Position numbers and translations under genes: made by a program. The notes beneath the pieces are model-generated. The model was not told the DNA's origin. It saw nothing but the letters and a program-made list of their open reading frames with translations, and ran no database searches. From assembly GCA_016715365.1 (NCBI GenBank), contig JADKAM010000003.1, positions 124,001 to 188,000 of the forward strand: a stretch of DNA of 64,000 nt, given 5' to 3'. Within the stretch, counting starts at the first letter, position 1, and the number at the start of each line of letters is the position of its first letter. The DNA is from Chitinophagaceae bacterium. Lineage in GTDB: Bacteria > Bacteroidota > Bacteroidia > Chitinophagales > Chitinophagaceae. Of the stretch, positions 32,819-42,917 are shown piece by piece.

Positions 32819-33562
32819 TTAAATGGCTTTAGCTTCTTCGTGTAATAATCTTACCAGTTCTTCAGGCGTATCCGGAGAAACAAGTTTTACACCTGCCTTC
32901 GCCGGTGGTAATTCAAAAGATGCAACACTTGTCAATGCATCAACCGCAACAGGTTCCACTGCATTCAATGGTTTGCTTCTGGCACCCATGATGCCTTTCA
33001 TGTTTGGTATGCGTTGTTCGGCCATTCCTTTCTGGCAGCTAACAACCAATGGTAATGCTACTTTATTGGTTTCTTCGCCACCCTCAATTTCACGAACGAT
33101 CACTGCATCCGTTCCTTCAAGCGTAAACTTAGTTGCTAAAGAAACATAAGGCAGGTCAAGCAATTCAGCCACCATACCACCAATGGATGAACCATTGTAG
33201 TCAATGGTTTCCTTACCGGTAAAAACCAGGTCGTAACTGCCTTTTTTTGCTATTTCGGCAATCTGCGAAGCAATATAAAAACTATCATGGCTGTCGGCAT
33301 TAACCCGAATGGCTTCATCGCCTCCCAGTGCCAGTGCTTTGCGTATGATTGGGTCGCAATCGGCACCACCCACCGTAACCAGGTGTATAAGGGTTGCAGG
33401 GTCTGCTTCCTTCATTTCAATGGCACGTACCAGGGCGTACCATTCGTCGTATGGATTGATGATCCACTGAACACCATCTGCAGCGAATTTCGTATTGTTA
33501 TCTGCGAAGGCTATTTTTGCGGTGGTATCAGGTGTTTTACTGATACAGACTAAGATCTTCAT
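32819..33562 (-). CDS. etfB: Electron transfer flavoprotein subunit beta
   Basis: A 247-residue AMP-binding partner of EtfA. Seen: start MKILVCISKTPDTTAKIAF, the signature region VFTGKETIDYNGSSIGGMVAE, and a C-terminal part ending with a long helix. Start ATG 33562 is the family start; the frame is open to 33643 without homology. A TATCTTTG box lies at 33616-33609, giving a leader of about 40 bases. The two subunits form one operon. Confidence 0.95.
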   Translation of the reverse strand: MKILVCISKTPDTTAKIAFADNNTKFAADGVQWIINPYDEWYALVRAIEMKEADPATLIHLVTVGGADCDPIIRKALALGGDEAIRVNADSHDSFYIASQIAEIAKKGSYDLVFTGKETIDYNGSSIGGMVAELLDLPYVSLATKFTLEGTDAVIVREIEGGEETNKVALPLVVSCQKGMAEQRIPNMKGIMGARSKPLNAVEPVAVDALTSVASFELPPAKAGVKLVSPDTPEELVRLLHEEAKAI

Positions 33563-33608
33563 GTAATGAAATTTAAAATCCTGAAATAAGTTGTTTATGC
33601 AACTAATA

Positions 33609-33616
33609 CAAAGATA
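33609..33616 (-). promoter_or_regulatory. TATCTTTG -7 box of etfBA
   Basis: The minus strand reads TATCTTTG 47 bases before the etfB start. A TTTTG lies about 24 bases further upstream as a possible -33 element. Confidence 0.5.
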
Positions 33617-33665
33617 AGCGTTGAGAAGATAATTTAGATACAAAACCTAAAAAAAATATTGACCA

Positions 33666-33977
33666 ATGAGCAGGATAGAGAAATTACTGGAATACATGAA
33701 AACCTCGGGCAAGGACAGTTTTCTGCAACATGCACTGGCACTGGAATACATCAAGATCGGCAATGATGAGGAGGCCCGTAAACTGTTTAACGAAATTTTG
33801 CTGCGGGAGCCAACTTATATCGGTTCTTATTATCACCTGGGCAAATTATTGGAACGGGTTGGCGACTACGACAAAGCGATACGGATATATAAACGGGGAA
33901 TTGAGGAAGCTCAAAAAGCCAATGATCATCATACAAGAATGGAATTGCAGGGGGCGCTGGAGGATATAGAAGAATAG
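33666..33977 (+). CDS. Small TPR protein
   Basis: A 103-residue protein made of two to three tetratricopeptide repeats: LQHALALEYIKIGNDEEARKL, then YIGSYYHLGKLLERVGDYDK and an acidic C-terminal helix. It has no signal peptide. It would act as a cytosolic adaptor, partner unknown. It is divergent from etfBA and just upstream of tilS on the same strand, with 126 bases between. Confidence 0.82.
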   Translation: MSRIEKLLEYMKTSGKDSFLQHALALEYIKIGNDEEARKLFNEILLREPTYIGSYYHLGKLLERVGDYDKAIRIYKRGIEEAQKANDHHTRMELQGALEDIEE

Positions 33978-34103
33978 TTTTGGGTTTGTGGTTTTTAGTT
34001 TTTGGTTCCCGGCATTTTATCTTTAATCAGCTTCATTGGCACAGTTTATCCCGAAAGCTTTCGGGGCACTCTTGTACTGAATATCAATATTGAACTCTTT
34101 ATA

Positions 34104-35540
34104 ATGAACCTTTTAGATAAATTCAAATCATACATCAAACAACCCGCAGGATCCTTCGGACAAAATCTTTTTCAACCAAAAGATAAGCTGCTGCTTGCTG
34201 TAAGCGGGGGAGTAGATTCTGTTGTACTTTGTGAGTTGTGCAAACAGGCCGGCTACGACTTTGCCATTGCTCATTGCAATTTTCAATTGCGTGGAGAAGA
34301 AAGTGAACGGGATGAAGATTTTGTGAGAGCACTTGGTGAAAGATACCAGGTTGAAGTTATTACCCAAAAATTTGAAACGCTTGATTTTGCAAAGGAAAGG
34401 AATATGGGAACGCAGGAAGCTGCAAGGATCATTCGTTACAGGTGGTTTCTTGACATCAGTGCAAAAAAAATGCAACTTAATTTTGATCAGTCTTCAAACG
34501 AACCTGGATGGCATACTGCCATCTATCCTGATAGTCCAAAATGGTGGGTAGCAACAGCGCACCATCTGAACGATAACATAGAAACATTGCTGATGAATTT
34601 TTTTAAAGGTACTGGTATCAAAGGATTGAAAGGCATTTCTCAAACAAGCGATAAACTGATGCTCCCCAACCTGGTAAGACCACTTTTATTTGCAACAAGA
34701 AAAGATATTGAAGCGTTTGCAACCCAAAACAATCTTTCCTGGGTTGAAGATTCTTCCAATGCATCTGATAAATACACCCGTAACTATTTTCGTCATAAGC
34801 TGATTCCTGCAATACAGGAAGTTTTTCCGGAAGTAGAAAATAACCTGTCTGATAATATCAACCGGTTTAAAGAAGTGGAAATGTTATACGACGAAGCGGT
34901 GCAGCAACATAAGCATAAATTGCTGGAAGAAAAAGGATCTGAAGTTCATATTCCTGTTTTGAAACTGCTAAAGGTTAAACCGCTGTCCACCATTATTTAC
35001 GAGATATTTAAAGCGTATAATTTCAGTTCGCATCAAACCGGTGAGATTGTACGGTTATTAAAATCTGAAAGCGGAAAATATATAGAGTCAGAAACTCATC
35101 GTGTGCTTAAAAACCGTAACTGGCTTATCATTTCAATAACAGGAGCAACACTTGCACAGCATGTTTTAATTGAAGAAGGAGACAGGAAGGTTGAATTTGA
35201 AGACGGGTATTTAAACTTAAAAGGCATAACAGCTGCCGGTCATAAATTACAAACTGCAGGTAATATTGCGCAGGTTGATGCCCGTGAAATTAAATTTCCT
35301 TTACTGCTGCGCAAATGGAAACAAGGTGATTATTTTTATCCGTTGGGCATGGCTAAGAAGAAAAAGCTCAGCCGCTTTTTTATCGACCAAAAACGATCGC
35401 TCATACAAAAAGAAAAAACCTGGGTTATTGAAATGGATAAAAAGATTATCTGGGTAGTTGGACTGCGTATTGATGACCGGTTTAAAATTACCGGCAGCAC
35501 TACAAATATCCTGCAGATCACTTTAACCCCTGCCGAATAA
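34104..35540 (+). CDS. tilS: tRNA(Ile)-lysidine synthase
   Basis: A 478-residue PP-loop ATPase that makes lysidine at C34 of tRNA-Ile(CAU), so that it reads AUA. Motifs: PP-loop LLAVSGGVDSVVL near residue 30, IAHCNFQLRGEES, ATAHHLNDNIETLLMNFFKGTG, and the TilS C-terminal domains (LLLRKWKQGDYFYPLGM, IDDRFKITG). Start ATG 34104 (MNLLDKFKSYI) fits the family; the longer frame from 34002 lacks similarity. A 15-25 residue insertion lies before ATAHH. Its 3' end overlaps the rhomboid gene end by 18 bases on the other strand. Confidence 0.94.
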   Translation: MNLLDKFKSYIKQPAGSFGQNLFQPKDKLLLAVSGGVDSVVLCELCKQAGYDFAIAHCNFQLRGEESERDEDFVRALGERYQVEVITQKFETLDFAKERNMGTQEAARIIRYRWFLDISAKKMQLNFDQSSNEPGWHTAIYPDSPKWWVATAHHLNDNIETLLMNFFKGTGIKGLKGISQTSDKLMLPNLVRPLLFATRKDIEAFATQNNLSWVEDSSNASDKYTRNYFRHKLIPAIQEVFPEVENNLSDNINRFKEVEMLYDEAVQQHKHKLLEEKGSEVHIPVLKLLKVKPLSTIIYEIFKAYNFSSHQTGEIVRLLKSESGKYIESETHRVLKNRNWLIISITGATLAQHVLIEEGDRKVEFEDGYLNLKGITAAGHKLQTAGNIAQVDAREIKFPLLLRKWKQGDYFYPLGMAKKKKLSRFFIDQKRSLIQKEKTWVIEMDKKIIWVVGLRIDDRFKITGSTTNILQITLTPAE

Positions 35541-36176
35541 ACTGGGATGCTTAAGTTCTTCAATAATACCCGTAAACAGATCGGGTTGCAGTACAGCAAT
35601 TAAAATAAGGGTAAAAGCCAGTCCAAAAAGTGAACCCCACAAGTGTGCATCGTGATTGATATTATCGCCGCTTTTTTTGCCCATGTACACACAGTAAAAA
35701 ATATACAGGATAGCATAAACCGTAGCCGATATTTTTAAAGCACCATACAGGTAAATAGGGCTCCAGGGACTGAAAACAATGGTAGCAAAAACCACGGCAG
35801 ACACTGCACCCGATGCACCCAATGAACGGTAATTATAATCATCTTTATGCTTGATATAACTCGGTATATCGGAAATGATGAGGCCCAGAAAATAAAGCGC
35901 CAGGTAAGAAATATTACCCCCCAAACCATAAAAGCTGAAATAATGCTCCAGCCCAATGCCAAAAAAGAACAGGGTAAACATGTTAAAGATCAGGTGCATC
36001 CAGTCGGCATGTAAAAAACCCGACGTAATAAAACGATGATATTGATTTTCCCTGGCCACCCGGTATGGCCACATGATGGTTTTATCTACCATAGCATGGT
36101 TAGAAAAACCGATCAATGAAAAAATTACGTTGGCAACAATTAAGCCGATAGTTATAGGGTAGTCCTGAATATTCAT
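35523..36176 (-). CDS. Rhomboid family intramembrane serine protease
   Basis: A 217-residue membrane protein with six hydrophobic segments. The catalytic Ser is in SLGASGAVSAVVF, the catalytic His in NHDAHLWGSLFG, and an HADWMHLIFNMFTLFFFG block sits in the second helix. All fit active rhomboids. Substrates are unknown. A TAGATTTG box lies 31 bases before the start. Confidence 0.92.
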   Translation of the reverse strand: MNIQDYPITIGLIVANVIFSLIGFSNHAMVDKTIMWPYRVARENQYHRFITSGFLHADWMHLIFNMFTLFFFGIGLEHYFSFYGLGGNISYLALYFLGLIISDIPSYIKHKDDYNYRSLGASGAVSAVVFATIVFSPWSPIYLYGALKISATVYAILYIFYCVYMGKKSGDNINHDAHLWGSLFGLAFTLILIAVLQPDLFTGIIEELKHPSLFGRG

Positions 36177-36659
36177 ACGTATTTAATCCCGGTAATTATG
36201 GGATGCCAAATCTAAAACTTTATCTGTGGTTTTCGGTTTCTTTTTGAGCATGCAAACAAAAACTGCAATTAAGCCACCGGGATATTGGTTAAAAGACTAT
36301 AACATAAATCATATGCCGATGCTTTACAAATAGTATTTATCAGTTATTTTATATAGAATATACTAAGTAGTAATACTAACCATACAATAAATGCGTTAAT
36401 GTAGTTGCTATTCTGCTGTTCGTCAACTGGTAGTGCAGAAAATTATTGATAATCAATTAATTAGATACAGGTAGCATTTCTGAAAAAAACCAATATCCAA
36501 CAAAATGAAGCCAAACTTACACAAGTTTAACAGGCATGTGCAGCTCTTAACTGCAAAAGTATGGACAGAAATACCCATATATTTCACCCATTTGAAAATT
36601 GATCCTGTAAACATAATTCACTAATATTTTTATCCAACTGTTATCCTAAATAAAGCAAC
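36177..36659. other. Divergent intergenic region of 483 bases
   Basis: This AT-rich gap separates the minus-strand rhomboid gene and the plus-strand giant T9SS gene. It contains a TAGATTTG box for rhomboid (36214-36207) and a possible TTGATC ... TAATATTT promoter for the T9SS gene (36599-36629, 20-base spacing). A 39-codon open frame at 36505-36624 starts MKPNLHKFNRHV, but no evidence shows it is real. No RNA gene was seen. Confidence 0.4.
36599..36629 (+). promoter_or_regulatory. Possible promoter of the giant T9SS protein
   Basis: TTG at 36599-36601 and TAATATTT at 36622-36629 are separated by 20 bases, as in Bacteroidetes promoters, but the -7 box differs from TAnnTTTG. The leader would be about 25 bases. 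Confidence 0.3.
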
Positions 36660-39600
36660 ATGAAACCAATATTTACTAACTGGCATTTTATTAATAAGCG
36701 TGCCGTAACCCTCATAACAGGATTATTGTTGTTATTAATAAGTACTGATGTAAGGTCACAGGCAATTCCTCCTGATCCAACATCAAACTCGCCGCAATGT
36801 ATTGGTACCGGTGTTACCATGAACTTTACAGGCACGGTACCGGCAGGAGAAACCTGGTACTGGCAAACCAGTGCTACCGGTACAAGTACAGCCGATTCAA
36901 TTTCCAGTTATGTTGTTACCGTTTCCGGAACCTATTATTTGAGGTCCCGGGATAATAACACACTTACCTGGAGCGCAGGGGCAGGAAGTGTAACAGTTAT
37001 GTTCACACCCGATGTTTCAACACCTGTTTTTACGTCGGGACCCACATCAACCCGTTGCCAGGGAGCTAATATGGTTACTTATTCTGCAACGGCATCCAAT
37101 TCCACCTCAATAACTTATACACTGGATGCTGTAAGTACCGCTGGTGGTAATACCATTAATTCGCTTACGGGTGTTGTGTTGTTTGAAGCCGGCTGGAGCG
37201 GTATTACAACTATTACTGCCACAGCTTACGGCTGTAACGGACCAACATCTGCGGTTCACACTGTAACAATTACACCAACAGTAGGTACACCTGTATTTAC
37301 TTTAGGGGAAACATCAACCCGTTGCCAGGGTACCGGAAATGTAATTTATGATGCCGGCGGAACAAATATCTCAGGCATAATTTATACACTGGATGCTGCC
37401 AGTACTACCGCTGGTAATACCATCAACGCTGCAACCGGTGAGGTTACTTTTACTGCTGCCTGGACAGGGACCTCAATTATTACTGCAATTGCAAGTGGCT
37501 GTAACGGCCCTGGCACAGCAATACATACGGTAACTATTACACCGGCAGTGGGTACACCTGTGTTTGATTTGGGCTTACAGTCTGTACGTACACAGTCGGG
37601 TGCTGCAATAACGTATGCAGCCTCCGCTACAAATACTACAGGTATTTCTTATTCGCTTGATGCAGGCAGTGTTGCCGGAGGTAATACTATAAATGCGGCA
37701 ACAGGTGCAGTTATATGGAGTGCAGCATGGATGGGCGTATCGGCCATTACTGCAACTGCAGCAGGCTGTAACGGACCTGCTACAGCTTCGCATATTGTTA
37801 ATACCAATACAGCAGTTGTTCAGGCTCCATTGTACCTCAGTACACCCGGGCAGATACTTGACAGGATTGACCCCGTTGCAACTGGTATAACAACCACCGT
37901 TCAAACTGCCGTGTTATCGTCAACCGGCACAACCAATACCACATTTAAATTAAGTCCGGCTCTTTGTAATTTACTAACCATAAAGGCACAGAATATTTCA
38001 GTGCAATTGTATTTAACCATTGCCAGCGGTACAATGCCGGTTAATCCAAATATTACTGCCTTAATAAAATATGGGACTACCAATATCATCAGTTTAACCA
38101 ATCCTGTTTATAATTCCGGAACCAAAGTGTTATCGTGGAACGGTTCTTTAGGAGCCGATGTAATGGTGCCTTCCGGCCAGCCAATAGACCTGGTTATTAC
38201 TACAGCTCAGGGTGGGGTAACATTCAGAATTGATTACCACAGCATGACCAAACCATCCAGGATAAGCCTGCTGCCGGTTTCAACATTTATCGACTTTTCT
38301 TCTTTTGATGTATATTCAGCCCCATACCCGGGTGGTGTAAAAAGAATCAGCGGTTTGCAGAATACAACCTATTATGTAAGGGCAACTGTTACCACTCCAT
38401 TTGGTTATAAAGATATTACCGGTCTGGACATGAAGATCAACCCACCGGGAAATACTGTGCCGGTAAGCTGTGTAGACTCATCAACCTGTACCCGTACTTA
38501 TGAATATCCATGGACGACTTCAGCATCCAATAATGTATATTACCTGCTGGCAACTGCTAAAGAAGGATATGAAAATAATATCAAAAATTCAGACCTGCTG
38601 GCATTCAATGTTTGTGCATCCTGTCCGCCGGCGGCTTTAAATGATTCAGCAAATGGAGCAGGCGGAGCTCCCATTATTGTGGATGTACTGGCTAATGATT
38701 ACGACCCCAATAACAATATAAAATTATCTACACTGGCCATTGCCATGCAGCCTGCTAATGGAACCGGGTTTATATCAAACAACAAAGTAGTTTACCTGCC
38801 TAATGGTACTTTTGAAGGAAGCGATACTTTAACTTACGAGATTTGTGACAGTACCAATCAATGTGCCACAGCGCAGGTATTTTTTACAATTAACCCATTA
38901 TTGGTAGATCCCTGCTCAGAAGCTACCAGGAATCATGTGTATTATTTGCCATTTTCAGAAAATGAAGCCCGTATTGCATTAGATAGTTCAACCAACATGG
39001 CATTCCCGGGCAATAATATAAGAACCGTAATCAGTATGAAAATGCCTTATCCCGGAATGACCATAGTATGGGATGAGTGGGAAGACGGTTACGAAATAAA
39101 TGCTTTAAATCCTTTGCAGGCTACAACAAAAGTCTGGGGTGATGGAAATCCGTATAACGGTATAGCGCCGGGATATGCAAATGATATCATTCCTGCAGGC
39201 GGAAGCATTGTATTGGATAATCTGGTTGCTACAAACCCAAGGGATCCTTCAGTTATACAGTATGACGGAAGAGATAAAATAACGTCAAGCGGACAGATCA
39301 CTGTAACACAGGTTTGCGGAGAGCCTTCTATAATGGCGGTTCAGTGTATGAAAACAAATGTTTCACCTACCATTGATTATGGTACCTCTTTTACTATACC
39401 GGCAGGTCAGAATTTTAACAGCCAGGATTTCAGGTATACGTCCCTGTTTATAAGGGCTTCTCAAAATAATACAACAGTTGAAATTGATAAAGACAATAAT
39501 GGTTCATTGGAAACTACAGCAACCTTAAGCGAGGGCCAGGTTTTACATGTTAACGGAGGTGTTTTATCGGGGGCCACTGTAATAGCATCGGCACCCATTG

Positions 39601-42600
39601 GTGTAGAACTTCATTTTGGCGGTAATGATGATTATTCTTCCCGTGATGTACCCATTTTTCCGGCAACCTGGTATTCCAATACCTATTATTCACCGGTTCC
39701 AACAACAGGCAGAACCTCCAACACACCAAGGGACACTGCAGCGGTCATGCTGTACAATAGTTTAAGCAATACATCTTTAACCATCAACTGGTCATCCGGT
39801 ATTCCAACAAGTGGCAGTATTGTAATTCCACCTAAATCGGTAGTTCGTTTTCCTTTGGGTTATTCACAAACTGCCGGGTACAAATTTGTAAATCCAACCG
39901 GCGAATCATTTACGGCTATTCAGATCTGCGACTCCTACACTCCGGGAAGCGGAGGAAATATTGGACGGGATTATGACTGGGCCTTTAACCTGATTGCCCA
40001 AAACAGGCTTACCGATTTTGCCACTATTGCTTGGGCCCCGGGTTCACTGGATGGTTCCAGAAATGATAACCCGGTTTGGGTAACACCTGTAAATAATACA
40101 GTCATTTATGTAAAATACGATGGAAATGTGAGTGGTACAACCGGCCTGTTGAGCCCATGTGGCCTGCGTTATGACGTATCCTATCCGCTTAACGCACTTA
40201 ATCACAAGCGCCTGCTGGATCCCAATGATAATAACCAGAGCGGTTTAGCTGTATATACCTGCGATGGAACCAAATTAGCAGCGGTATATGGTGAAGATCC
40301 ATCAACGGCAGTTATTGCCTCTCCCAGCTGGGATGTGGGCTCTACCATACAGCCATTCTGTAAGCAAAAACTGATTTTTGCAAACGATGATTTTGCCCGT
40401 ACCCTGATTAACCAGCCGGTTACCATACCGGTATTGCTGAATGATTTTGGATTCCTGTCGGTTGTAGATCCTGCTTCTGTAACCAACACAGCTTTGCTGC
40501 AACCCAGAAATGGTAGTGTATCCATCAATGCCAATGGAACGGTAATTTACCATCCTGATCCGGGTTATACAGGTAAAGATACTTTTCAATACAATGTATG
40601 TTCTACACCTACACCCATTGTGTGCGATGTAGCAACCGTGTATGTTGATATTGCTGTTTGCCCGGCACCGTTTAATCAGAATGTAATTGCAGGTACTGTA
40701 TTCCTGGATAAGAATAATGACGGTAACAATAATGATGGAGGTACCGGAGTTCCGGGTACCAGGGTTTATTTGTATGTTGATGGTAACTGTAATACGGTAC
40801 CAGATACCGATGAAATGGTAGATTCAGTTATTGTAGATTCAACAGGCACTTACCAGTTTATTACGTATCCAGAAAAAATTGCCGAAGACGATTTTGATGG
40901 CACCGGTGGTGCAAGAACCTGTGCCAGCGGTACTGATGGAACCGGAGCCTGGTTAAGCAACTGGGTGGATGCAGGGGATCCTTCTGCCGGATTTTGCAAT
41001 ACCTCACAAACACAGGCTAATACCGATTGTGAGATATATAAAGACGGCGCCTTTACCCATGCCATCAGGCTAAAAGATAATAATGTTTCGGCCACCCGAA
41101 CGGTAAACCTTTCCGGAGCTTCGTATGCATTCCTTTCTTTTTCTTACAGAAGAAAAACGGCAACACTTACGAACGGGCAGGATGTTATTGTACAGGCATC
41201 ATCAAACGGAACAAATTTTGGAACTGTTTATACCATTTCAGGCGATGGAACTGCAGATGCAGGTTATGTAAATATTTACAACCAGGATATAACATCTTAT
41301 GCTGCGGCAACAACTTATATACGTTTCTTAACCAATAATAATGTAGATGATGCCGATACTGTTTATATTGATGATGTTAAGATCCAGTTCATCAGGTATC
41401 CGGTATGTTATATAACCAGGATGGACAGTACCACCATACCGGCATATCATCACAGAACTACAGTTTTGCAAAGAAGTGTAACGGCTACCAGTACACAAAC
41501 CTGTCTGTCACCTTTTGATTTTGGTATAGCAAAAAATAAGATCAGCATCAGCGGTACGCTGTTTCATGATGCCAATGGACTGACCGATGCATTAATTAAT
41601 GGTAATGCAATCGGCACTATTACGGGTACAACTGTTTATGCATACCTGGTAGACTCTACCGGACGTGTGGCAAGAAGAACAACATTAAACACCAATACCG
41701 GGGCATTTAACTTCCCCGATGCAGATGTGCTCACCAATTATTCACTTCGCTTAAGTACTGTAAGTGTAAACCTGGGCGACCTCCCGCCAAACGGTTCAGG
41801 CACAGCAAATGTTTCCGGCAACTGGGTACCTACCGGCGATTCGTATGGAACAGGAAACGCTGCCGGAGCCGGTATTAAACCGGGTACACCAGGCTGTATG
41901 GTTTCTGTTACATCCGCTTTAACGAATATTACCAACGTTAATTTTGGTATTGAAAGATTACCCGATTCGGATGATAAAATAATAAGCTATCCCAAAAACA
42001 CACCGGGTACTAAATATGATATTACTCCAGGGCTTACGGGTAAAGATCCGGAAGACGGTACTTTAGGTTCCGGTAAAACCTATAAGATCACCAAACTGCC
42101 TGTGGGAGCCGATTTGTATTACAACAATATTTTAGTAACACTCAACCAGGTATTTACAAACTTTCATTGGTCATTACTGAAAATTGATCCGGATGATATT
42201 ACCCATATGGCAGCATTCAGGTATGCTTCTATGGATACAGCCGGTTTGTACGATCCGGTACCGGCCACAGTTACTGTAAACTGGAGCCAGACACTGCCGG
42301 TTAAACTCATCAGTTTCAGCGGCCGGTTAAATGGTAACAGGGTAGATCTGAACTGGGTTACTGCCAATGAACTGAATACCAAAAACTTTGAAGTAGAGCG
42401 TGGAACTGATGGCAGGAATTTTACAAAAATTGCTACAGTAACTGCAAAGGGTAACAGCAGTACGGCCATCAGTTACGACCAGGTAGATCCGCTGCCTATA
42501 AAAGGGATCAATTACTACCGTTTAAAAATTATTGATTTCGACGGTCAGTTTGAATACAGCCAGGTTGTGATCATCCGTATTGAAGATGGTATACAGCTGG

Positions 42601-42848
42601 TTACCAAAGTTGCACCCAATCCTTTCACCGGTAAAGTTGATGTGTACCTCACACTTACACACAATTCCATGGTAGATTTCAGGTTTCTTGATATCAACGG
42701 AAGGCTGGTATTTAATAAATCGGTAAAAGGTTTAAAAGGCTTTAACTGGTTTACCATGAACGATCTCGATAAACTTCCTTCGGCACCTTATATGCTGCAG
42801 ATCAAAACTGATGATGCAACTATTGTAGAGAAGCTGATAAAACAATAA
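36660..42848 (+). CDS. 2062-residue secreted mosaic protein with T9SS sorting domain
   Basis: A cell-surface or secreted protein. Order: signal peptide (1-34); a first Ig-like domain; three homologous units of about 87 residues (120-380, each with STRCQG or equivalent, AGNTIN and CNGP); a cadherin-like unit (653-743); an IgGFc-binding-like region (about 758-1080, YLPFSENEAR, TIVWDEWEDGYEIN); a second cadherin-like unit (1237-1327); an SdrD_B-like start (GTVFLDKNNDG, 1334) with a jelly-roll-like segment inserted (about 1408-1580); a further SdrD_B-like part; and a C-terminal type A T9SS sorting domain (about 1985-2062, VAPNPFTGKVDVYL, ending VEKLIKQ). Function is probably adhesion or matrix; the export route is clear. 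Confidence 0.9.
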   Translation: MKPIFTNWHFINKRAVTLITGLLLLLISTDVRSQAIPPDPTSNSPQCIGTGVTMNFTGTVPAGETWYWQTSATGTSTADSISSYVVTVSGTYYLRSRDNNTLTWSAGAGSVTVMFTPDVSTPVFTSGPTSTRCQGANMVTYSATASNSTSITYTLDAVSTAGGNTINSLTGVVLFEAGWSGITTITATAYGCNGPTSAVHTVTITPTVGTPVFTLGETSTRCQGTGNVIYDAGGTNISGIIYTLDAASTTAGNTINAATGEVTFTAAWTGTSIITAIASGCNGPGTAIHTVTITPAVGTPVFDLGLQSVRTQSGAAITYAASATNTTGISYSLDAGSVAGGNTINAATGAVIWSAAWMGVSAITATAAGCNGPATASHIVNTNTAVVQAPLYLSTPGQILDRIDPVATGITTTVQTAVLSSTGTTNTTFKLSPALCNLLTIKAQNISVQLYLTIASGTMPVNPNITALIKYGTTNIISLTNPVYNSGTKVLSWNGSLGADVMVPSGQPIDLVITTAQGGVTFRIDYHSMTKPSRISLLPVSTFIDFSSFDVYSAPYPGGVKRISGLQNTTYYVRATVTTPFGYKDITGLDMKINPPGNTVPVSCVDSSTCTRTYEYPWTTSASNNVYYLLATAKEGYENNIKNSDLLAFNVCASCPPAALNDSANGAGGAPIIVDVLANDYDPNNNIKLSTLAIAMQPANGTGFISNNKVVYLPNGTFEGSDTLTYEICDSTNQCATAQVFFTINPLLVDPCSEATRNHVYYLPFSENEARIALDSSTNMAFPGNNIRTVISMKMPYPGMTIVWDEWEDGYEINALNPLQATTKVWGDGNPYNGIAPGYANDIIPAGGSIVLDNLVATNPRDPSVIQYDGRDKITSSGQITVTQVCGEPSIMAVQCMKTNVSPTIDYGTSFTIPAGQNFNSQDFRYTSLFIRASQNNTTVEIDKDNNGSLETTATLSEGQVLHVNGGVLSGATVIASAPIGVELHFGGNDDYSSRDVPIFPATWYSNTYYSPVPTTGRTSNTPRDTAAVMLYNSLSNTSLTINWSSGIPTSGSIVIPPKSVVRFPLGYSQTAGYKFVNPTGESFTAIQICDSYTPGSGGNIGRDYDWAFNLIAQNRLTDFATIAWAPGSLDGSRNDNPVWVTPVNNTVIYVKYDGNVSGTTGLLSPCGLRYDVSYPLNALNHKRLLDPNDNNQSGLAVYTCDGTKLAAVYGEDPSTAVIASPSWDVGSTIQPFCKQKLIFANDDFARTLINQPVTIPVLLNDFGFLSVVDPASVTNTALLQPRNGSVSINANGTVIYHPDPGYTGKDTFQYNVCSTPTPIVCDVATVYVDIAVCPAPFNQNVIAGTVFLDKNNDGNNNDGGTGVPGTRVYLYVDGNCNTVPDTDEMVDSVIVDSTGTYQFITYPEKIAEDDFDGTGGARTCASGTDGTGAWLSNWVDAGDPSAGFCNTSQTQANTDCEIYKDGAFTHAIRLKDNNVSATRTVNLSGASYAFLSFSYRRKTATLTNGQDVIVQASSNGTNFGTVYTISGDGTADAGYVNIYNQDITSYAAATTYIRFLTNNNVDDADTVYIDDVKIQFIRYPVCYITRMDSTTIPAYHHRTTVLQRSVTATSTQTCLSPFDFGIAKNKISISGTLFHDANGLTDALINGNAIGTITGTTVYAYLVDSTGRVARRTTLNTNTGAFNFPDADVLTNYSLRLSTVSVNLGDLPPNGSGTANVSGNWVPTGDSYGTGNAAGAGIKPGTPGCMVSVTSALTNITNVNFGIERLPDSDDKIISYPKNTPGTKYDITPGLTGKDPEDGTLGSGKTYKITKLPVGADLYYNNILVTLNQVFTNFHWSLLKIDPDDITHMAAFRYASMDTAGLYDPVPATVTVNWSQTLPVKLISFSGRLNGNRVDLNWVTANELNTKNFEVERGTDGRNFTKIATVTAKGNSSTAISYDQVDPLPIKGINYYRLKIIDFDGQFEYSQVVIIRIEDGIQLVTKVAPNPFTGKVDVYLTLTHNSMVDFRFLDINGRLVFNKSVKGLKGFNWFTMNDLDKLPSAPYMLQIKTDDATIVEKLIKQ
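37018..37800 (+). repeat. Three tandem Ig-like units in the T9SS protein
   Basis: Three coding units of about 260 bases each encode homologous segments that start TPVF, carry a TYTLDA or SYSLDA strand and a GNTIN turn, and end in CNGP followed by HTVTIT or a variant. The third unit lacks the STRCQG Cys of the other two. Confidence 0.75.
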
Positions 42849-42870
42849 TTTTATTCGACCACTATAAGCG

Positions 42871-42904
42871 AAAGCCCCGCAAAAAAATTGCGGGGCTTTT
42901 TTGA
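42871..42904 (+). terminator. Strong rho-independent terminator after the T9SS gene
   Basis: The arms aaagccccgcaa (42871-42882) and ttgcggggcttt (42888-42899) form a perfect 12-base stem with a five-base loop, followed by T residues. Flanking A residues may let it also stop minus-strand rlmH transcripts. Confidence 0.9.
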
Positions 42905-42917
42905 TTACTGATTTTTT

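Noticed and set aside
36505..36624. A 39-codon frame starting MKPNLHKFNRHV upstream of the giant T9SS gene
   Set aside because: No ribosome site, homology or compositional support; a weak likeness to the next protein's first residues (MKPIFTNWHF) is too short to count.
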